Of a stretch of DNA of 18,898 nucleotides, positions 14,384 to 18,898 are shown piece after piece. This DNA comes from an uncultured Clostridia bacterium (GTDB taxonomy: Bacteria; Bacillota; Clostridia; Lachnospirales; Bianqueaceae): contig CALBGL010000052.1 of assembly GCA_937892735.1 (NCBI GenBank), positions 1 through 18,898 on the forward strand. The letters are read 5' to 3'. Numbering within the stretch: the first letter of the stretch is position 1; each line of letters opens with the position of its first letter. The position numbers were made by a program, and so were the translations under genes. The notes beneath the pieces were generated by a model, which worked only from the letters and a program-made list of their open reading frames with translations, ran no database searches and was not told where the DNA came from.

Positions 14384-14407
14384 GATGGTTTCCTCCTGTA
14401 GATGAAT

Positions 14408-14423
14408 CGGAAAAGGTTTTCCG
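14408..14423. promoter_or_regulatory. 16-bp palindrome in divergent intergenic region
   Basis: CGGAAAA-GG-TTTTCCG is a near-perfect palindrome 24 bp ahead of the minus-strand start, with partial symmetry beyond it (GAATC...GTATC). It fits a dimeric operator or a leader hairpin. The same 14384-14522 gap has ATAGTAAA twice, at 14451-14458 and 14502-14509. No convincing sigma-A promoter is seen for either direction. Confidence 0.5.
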
Positions 14424-14522
14424 TATCTTCATTAAACAGGAGAGAAAAAAATAGTAAAATCCGCAGTTTGGCGCGATAAAGGTTGATTTGGATCGTAAAT
14501 TATAGTAAAGGAGGAGCGGCCT

Positions 14523-15542
14523 ATGAATCAGGAGTCAAAGATCAAGAGCTTATTGGACGCTCTTCTGCGGTATTTTGAAGATTTTAACGGAGAGGTTCCC
14601 TATTTTGAGCCTATAAAGGATGGGAGCCGGTACGTGGAAGTCATCCATGGAGACAGCCGCAGTATTTTGACGTTCTGGGAGCTTCTCTTCTGTCAGGATA
14701 TCAACGCCCTGTCGATTGCGCCGCGCAGTCGCAGTAAGACGCTGAACAAGGATGCGCTGGGAGCGTTGCGTCGCAATGTCATCAACGATAAAAGTCAGGC
14801 GATTATTCGAAGAAACTATGTTCCGCATTTTTCCAGCAGCCGTGGTTCGGTTGTGATGGAGGAACAGAAGAAACATTTGCGGGAAATGGTGGAGAAGAGT
14901 ATTCAGGCCAAGTATAGTAAAAAAACAAGGGATCCCAGACGCTCAGAAGACCATTTTGTATGGACCAAGGACTTGAAATCTCGAGAAGAGGTGACAGTCT
15001 ATCTCTATCAGATCATCGATTTGCTCCGAGAAGCGTTTCAACGGGAACCTTCCCAGATCTTAAACGAGAAGTACCATTGGTTCTATCAGTTGGTACAGGA
15101 TGCCATAGAAGCCGGGATAGAAGATGATTCTTCGGAGGAACGATTCTTTGCGGTATTAGCCGCAACCCTGGTTTTGAGTCTGAACTTTGTACAGGACGAG
15201 GGTGTCAACGAGAGGATTCAGGAATTTCTGCTGCGGTATTTAGCGCCCAAAACACAGGAGGAAAAGAAAAAACTATCGTTTCTGCAAAAGACAGAGCGGG
15301 AACCGTCCGATGACAAGCAAGCCCTATATAAATCTGCGATATTCGTAAAACGAAGGTTTGGCCGGGATCTGGATCAGGGTTTGGTGGAGGAGTTGGAAAC
15401 CATTATATACGCGTTAATTCTGCAGTTGACAGAAGAAGTCTGGTCGAAGTACAGTCTGAGTCAGAAGATTCAGGTGATCCTGGACGAGTATCAGGAAGTG
15501 ATGGAGCTGGACGAGACGCTGAACAAGGAGCTAAGCCGATAA
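14523..15542 (+). CDS. Hypothetical helical protein, first gene of VirD4-like operon
   Basis: A 339-residue soluble protein of unknown family with no signal peptide, membrane segment or recognised catalytic motif. Residues 1-60 look like an alpha/beta cap (YFEPIKDGSRYVEVIHGDSR). Residues 100-150 are basic and charged (EEQKKHLREMVEKSIQAKY, KKTRDPRRSED), and residues 155-335 appear entirely helical, ending in a glutamate-rich helix. The start has AAAGGAGGAG ahead of the ATG. The ATPase gene starts 15 nt after its stop, using a ribosome site that overlaps this stop, so the two are almost certainly co-expressed. It may be a partner or adaptor of that ATPase (inference). Confidence 0.85.
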   Translation: MNQESKIKSLLDALLRYFEDFNGEVPYFEPIKDGSRYVEVIHGDSRSILTFWELLFCQDINALSIAPRSRSKTLNKDALGALRRNVINDKSQAIIRRNYVPHFSSSRGSVVMEEQKKHLREMVEKSIQAKYSKKTRDPRRSEDHFVWTKDLKSREEVTVYLYQIIDLLREAFQREPSQILNEKYHWFYQLVQDAIEAGIEDDSSEERFFAVLAATLVLSLNFVQDEGVNERIQEFLLRYLAPKTQEEKKKLSFLQKTEREPSDDKQALYKSAIFVKRRFGRDLDQGLVEELETIIYALILQLTEEVWSKYSLSQKIQVILDEYQEVMELDETLNKELSR

Positions 15543-15556
15543 GGAGTGAAGAGAAG

Positions 15557-17209
15557 ATGCCGGAGAATATCTATCTGGAAAGCAAGGAAAAGCTGTTTAA
15601 GTACTATCCCTCTTTTCTGGTAAAAGAAAAGACTTTTAGCGATACAAGGCCGGGAAAGCATAAGGGCGGAGTCCCATTGGCGTATGACAGCGATCGGCAG
15701 CGAATTGCCATTGACACAAGTGATACGCACACGCTGATCTGGGGATCTACCGGGTCTTTGAAGACACGGTGCGTCATTGAACCCACGGTGAAAATCCTTG
15801 GTAAGGCTGGCGAGAGTATGATTATCAACGATCCGAAGGCTGAAATCTATAATCGCTGCGCGGCGGAGCTCCAAGAAGAAGGATACCGTATTATCGTGGT
15901 GAATATCCGAGAGCCTCAGTATGGAAATGCCTGGAACCCTCTGGCGATTCCGTACCGTTTCTTTGAAGAGGGAAACCTGGATCTGGCCTCCGAATTTGCC
16001 AACGATGTGGCCAACAACCTGATACTGGAAGGGATATCGACAAAGGAACCTTTCTGGGATCTGAGCGCAGGGGATTGTCTATTCGGTTTGATTCTGCTGC
16101 TTTTTCGATACTGCAAGGATCATGGGTATGGTGAGGAACAGGTCAATATGAGTAATGTGATGGAACTGCGCAGACAGCTTTTCATGACGGGAACGCGGGC
16201 ACAGTACAGTCAGCTCTGGCGCTATGCTATGGAAGATGAGCTGATCGCGTCGGGACTGAGCGGAACCATTTACGCGCCGGATCGGACGATGAGCTCGATT
16301 CTCAGTACCTTCGATCAAAAAATGCGTATATTTTCCATTCGTCCGACTTTACTGGATATGCTGGCGAATAATGATTTTGATATTGGCTTCATCGGAAAAG
16401 AAAAATGTGCGGTATTTTTGATCATTCCGGATGAGAAGAGTACTTACAATAGTTTAGTCAGTTTGTTTGTGAAACAGGCATATGAGTATCTGATCTATAC
16501 GGCGTCTCAGGATACGGATCTAAAACTTGAAAATCGTGTGAACTTCGTATTGGATGAGTTTTCCTCATTGCCGCCGATCGCCTCCATGTCTTCGATCATC
16601 AGCGCGGCCAGATCTCGAGATATTCGCTTTATTCTGGCGGTACAGGGAATGCATCAGTTGACGCAGCGGTATGGTGGAGAGGCGGAAACCATTAAGAGCA
16701 ATTGTGGGAACTGGATTTATCTGACGAGCCGTGAGTTGGGGCTGCTTCAGGAGATATCCGATCTATGCGGACGTCAGCGAAATCATCAGCCGAATCTGTC
16801 CGTGTATGACTTGCAGCATTTCAGCAAGAATCGGTGTGAGGCGCTGGTGTTGTGCGGCAGGATGAAACCCGCGAAGGTCAATCTGTTGGATATTGATCGA
16901 TTTGGAGATCAGCAGTATGTGATATTGGATTTTGAGGAAATGCCTCGAGGAAAACGAGAACGGCTCTCTTTTGAGCTTTCCGCGGAAATTAAGGAACGGG
17001 TAGCGCCTCTGTTGAAGAAGGAGGAGCAGGAGATGTCCACGGAAAGGCCGTCTAAAAAAACGAAGGATGACATGGAAAAACAAAAGAAAATTTCGGAATT
17101 ACAGGTAACGAGGAAGAAGAAGCAGGGGCAGCTCCAAAAGGTGGATCAGATCTTACATGTCATTAATGCGGAGATCGCGGATATGATAGTCAACGGAGAA
17201 GAGGAGTAA
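15557..17209 (+). CDS. VirD4/TraG-like coupling-type ATPase lacking membrane anchor
   Basis: A 550-residue ATPase of the VirD4/TraG (TraD_N/TraM-binding) type. Residues 60-71 hold Walker A as GSTGSLKTR, with Leu68 where Gly is usual before the Lys. NDPKAEIY (91-98) matches the family's DPKGE motif, Walker B is NFVLDEFSSLPPI (329-341), and AARSRDIRFILAVQGMHQL (350-368) matches the conserved arginine-rich and glutamine segments. Residues 150-310 are the all-alpha insert; residues about 480-550 are a charged coiled coil. Conjugative coupling proteins begin with two membrane helices, but none is seen here: the protein starts directly with a soluble segment. No relaxase or secretion channel gene is in the window. 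Its substrate may be DNA or protein; this is unknown. Confidence 0.85.
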   Translation: MPENIYLESKEKLFKYYPSFLVKEKTFSDTRPGKHKGGVPLAYDSDRQRIAIDTSDTHTLIWGSTGSLKTRCVIEPTVKILGKAGESMIINDPKAEIYNRCAAELQEEGYRIIVVNIREPQYGNAWNPLAIPYRFFEEGNLDLASEFANDVANNLILEGISTKEPFWDLSAGDCLFGLILLLFRYCKDHGYGEEQVNMSNVMELRRQLFMTGTRAQYSQLWRYAMEDELIASGLSGTIYAPDRTMSSILSTFDQKMRIFSIRPTLLDMLANNDFDIGFIGKEKCAVFLIIPDEKSTYNSLVSLFVKQAYEYLIYTASQDTDLKLENRVNFVLDEFSSLPPIASMSSIISAARSRDIRFILAVQGMHQLTQRYGGEAETIKSNCGNWIYLTSRELGLLQEISDLCGRQRNHQPNLSVYDLQHFSKNRCEALVLCGRMKPAKVNLLDIDRFGDQQYVILDFEEMPRGKRERLSFELSAEIKERVAPLLKKEEQEMSTERPSKKTKDDMEKQKKISELQVTRKKKQGQLQKVDQILHVINAEIADMIVNGEEE

Positions 17210-17231
17210 AACAGAAAGGAAGGCGAGAGAC

Positions 17232-18248
17232 ATGCCAAGAACGATAGATATACCTCAGGAAGTTCCGGAAGCGTCTGACAGCAAATCGGAAAAGCTCTTG
17301 AGCATCAAACAGGCTCGGAGTGTTGCCGTGGGCTATATCTCAGAACTTCGTCTGTCGGAACAATATCATGAGGATCAGCCCCAGATGAGGGAGGCATTGT
17401 TTGAATTGGTGGAGAGAATCTGCCAACAGGAGAGACAGGTGGGAAATCCGGACGATTTTCACAATTTTGCGGTGCTTTTGGGCGGGGCTGGTTATGACAG
17501 TTTGGCCTGCGACATCCTGGGGAAGGGATTATCCTTGTTTCCATCGGATGTGGATCTGTTGGCGGATTATCTGATCTATGGCATAGATTGTGAACGTTTG
17601 GAACCGTGTAAGAAGTATTACGATATGCTTCAAAAGCTTCCACAGTCGGAATGGACCTGGCGCGGGTTTGCCTTCTCGATCGTATATTTGCGGAGATTGC
17701 AAAGCATCCTTCCCCCCTCAGAAGAGAGGGAAATTTGTAAGAAAAAAATTAGCGAGATAGCCAGAGCCTATAAGAAAAATCTGCCGCAGGAGGAAGGCGC
17801 CTATCGGGAATATGCTCGTCTTTACGATAGGAATCCGGATAAAGAATTATCACTCCTGCAGGAAGCGCTGGACAACGGGCAGATTGGCGCGTGTCCCTCC
17901 TGTGCCTTTCGCTGCGCGGATCTGTTGTTTGTACAAAAGCAGTATCAGAATGCCCTGGCTGCGATCAACCGCAGTCTGGAAGACGCGGTCAATCAGAAAC
18001 AGGGCGGTATCAACGAGTTTTACCTTTACTTTCTATCCGCGCTGTGTAAGCTCGGAATCCTCCTGCGGAAGAACGAGTATAGCGAAGAAGATATTTTGGA
18101 GATCTATAGCGACTTCAACATTGCGCTGATCGGAGTCAGCAGCGAGTATATTGACACGATACGAACCCGGGTGAGAATTCTGGAACAAAAGACGGGGATT
18201 CACGTATCGGACCAGTATGAACGTTTACAGGAAGTCATAGGATACTGA
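17232..18248 (+). CDS. TPR-like helical repeat protein
   Basis: A 338-residue soluble protein. Several segments read as tetratricopeptide-like helix pairs: NFAVLLGGAGYDSLACDILGKGLSLFP (about 78-104), DLLADYLIYGIDCERLEPCKKYYDML and CAFRCADLLFVQKQYQNALAAINRSL (about 223-248). A cysteine pair, CPSC, lies at the front of the last block. There is no enzyme motif or membrane segment. It lies 22 nt after the ATPase gene with AGGAAGGCGAG ahead of its ATG. Proteins of this kind act as scaffolds or adaptors, so it may bring substrates or partners to the ATPase (inference from neighbourhood). Confidence 0.83.
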   Translation: MPRTIDIPQEVPEASDSKSEKLLSIKQARSVAVGYISELRLSEQYHEDQPQMREALFELVERICQQERQVGNPDDFHNFAVLLGGAGYDSLACDILGKGLSLFPSDVDLLADYLIYGIDCERLEPCKKYYDMLQKLPQSEWTWRGFAFSIVYLRRLQSILPPSEEREICKKKISEIARAYKKNLPQEEGAYREYARLYDRNPDKELSLLQEALDNGQIGACPSCAFRCADLLFVQKQYQNALAAINRSLEDAVNQKQGGINEFYLYFLSALCKLGILLRKNEYSEEDILEIYSDFNIALIGVSSEYIDTIRTRVRILEQKTGIHVSDQYERLQEVIGY

Positions 18249-18262
18249 GGAGGAGATCGATC

Positions 18263-18727
18263 ATGAAAGAGCAGGAGAAGTATTTTGAGTTGAAAGAGGA
18301 AGACTTGGACGAAAAAGAAAAGAAGTTCATGAATCAATTAAACGAGCTGCTCCATGAAAACTCCGTAGATAAGGAAATTTTTGACCTCATCATGGAGTAC
18401 ATGCTGAATGGAAAAGATCCGGAAGGAGAAGAATACGTGGATTCTATAGAGGTGGATGGAAAGACATATTTTTCCACGTACGAATTTGACATACAAGGAA
18501 TTTTTTATACGCAGTTTGTCAACGAGGAAGACGCTGCGGATGTTCTTTTTATGAGGCATGTATATGAGGAGGAAGAAAACTATTACGAAGACCTGGACTC
18601 GGAATATGAAAAAAAATGGGTCTATGTCTTTGAGCAGAAATTCATCTTTGAAGGAGTCAAAAGAAAATTAGAGGCAGAACTAGAGGAGTTGAAAGAAAAG
18701 CTGAAAAAAGAAGAGGGGATAGAGTAA
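18263..18727 (+). CDS. Small acidic hypothetical protein
   Basis: A 154-residue, strongly acidic protein with no membrane segment. The middle (about 52-125: EEYVDSIEVDGKTYFSTYEF, DVLFMRHVYEEEENYYEDL, EKKWVYVFEQKF) loosely resembles the small DUF1292 fold, but this is weak. The last 30 residues are a charged coiled coil (KLEAELEELKEKLKKEE). It begins 14 nt after the TPR-like gene with GGAGGAG and is the last gene before a terminator, so it completes a four-gene operon. No function can be assigned. Confidence 0.8.
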   Translation: MKEQEKYFELKEEDLDEKEKKFMNQLNELLHENSVDKEIFDLIMEYMLNGKDPEGEEYVDSIEVDGKTYFSTYEFDIQGIFYTQFVNEEDAADVLFMRHVYEEEENYYEDLDSEYEKKWVYVFEQKFIFEGVKRKLEAELEELKEKLKKEEGIE

Positions 18728-18731
18728 ATAC

Positions 18732-18763
18732 AAGGGCTATCGCATGATGTGGTAGCCTTTTTT
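18732..18763 (+). terminator. Intrinsic terminator of the VirD4-like operon
   Basis: AAGGGCTATC (18732-18741) pairs with GGTAGCCTTT (18751-18760) over 10 bp with two G-U pairs, a 9-nt loop and TTTTTT running to 18763. It follows the last gene by 4 nt. Confidence 0.82.
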
Positions 18764-18769
18764 AGGCTT

Positions 18770-18806
18770 CACATCTGCGTATAAAATGAGAAACATCTCC
18801 GTCCCC
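18770..18806. repeat. 37-nt intergenic repeat, copy 1, with 16-bp hairpin
   Basis: The unit is CACATCT-GCGTATAA ... CATCTCCGTCCCC. CTGCGTATAAAATGAG (18775-18790) pairs perfectly with CTCATTTTATACGCAG (18811-18826) around a 20-nt loop that holds the conserved CATCTCCGTCCCC (18794-18806). The second copy is 83 bp downstream. Confidence 0.75.
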
Positions 18807-18852
18807 GAAACTCATTTTATACGCAGTCCTGCGATTCACCCTCCTTAAATCT

Positions 18853-18889
18853 CGCATCAGCGTATAATTTTTGAGGCATCTCCGTCCCC
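18853..18889. repeat. 37-nt intergenic repeat, copy 2 (partial at window edge)
   Basis: CGCATCA-GCGTATAA (18853-18867) and CATCTCCGTCCCC (18877-18889) lie at exactly the same spacing as in copy 1, while the bases between differ (TTTTTGAGG against AATGAGAAA). Any pairing arm on the right would run past the window end. Confidence 0.65.
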
Positions 18890-18898
18890 ATAGCGCTA

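Noticed and set aside
14483..14506. TTGATT and TATAGT as a promoter for the operon at 14523
   Set aside because: The spacer is only 12 nt, too short for sigma-A.
18770..18889. CRISPR array
   Set aside because: Only two diverged copies are present, with a hairpin spanning one copy and its flank; there is no series of uniform repeats and spacers and no cas gene.

Overview
The window looks like a chromosomal segment of a gut-type Clostridia (Lachnospiraceae-like). The reasons are AGGAGG-type ribosome sites, moderate GC, a GH95 fucosidase beside a fucose/rhamnose microcompartment, and a DeoR regulator in a Firmicutes-style operon. The genus cannot be read from the sequence.

Region 1 (1-5657) handles deoxyhexose release and entry. 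It has a GH95 alpha-L-fucosidase cut by the left edge, an overlapping DUF1593 nucleoside-hydrolase-like protein, a rhamnulokinase-family kinase behind a very good promoter, and a DeoR-type regulator.

Region 2 (5658-13377) is a complete bacterial microcompartment (BMC) operon. It starts from a TTGACA-17-TAAGAT promoter and ends at a clear hairpin terminator. Gene order: class II sugar-phosphate aldolase, PduO-type adenosyltransferase/heme-binding fusion, CoA-acylating aldehyde dehydrogenase, zinc alcohol dehydrogenase, four BMC-H shell proteins, PduL phosphotransacylase, BMC-P vertex protein, PduT-like BMC-T. Four enzymes carry matching encapsulation helices. The likely logic is: fuculose/rhamnulose-1-phosphate is cleaved to DHAP and lactaldehyde; lactaldehyde is reduced by the ADH and/or oxidised to an acyl-CoA, then to an acyl phosphate by PduL. 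No diol dehydratase (B12 or glycyl radical) is present here, although a PduO is. The pduO frame has no ATG/GTG/TTG start: its best start is an ACG with a good Shine-Dalgarno.

Region 3 (13378-18727) is unrelated to the BMC. A minus-strand sigma-factor-like gene is divergent from a plus-strand run of four genes: an unknown 339-aa protein, a soluble VirD4/TraG-like ATPase with an altered Walker A motif, a TPR-like protein and a small acidic protein. No relaxase or membrane conjugation gene is visible. The function is unknown, and this is the least explained part of the window.

The right end (18728-18898) holds a terminator and two copies of a 37-nt repeat spaced 83 bp apart; the first forms a perfect 16-bp hairpin.
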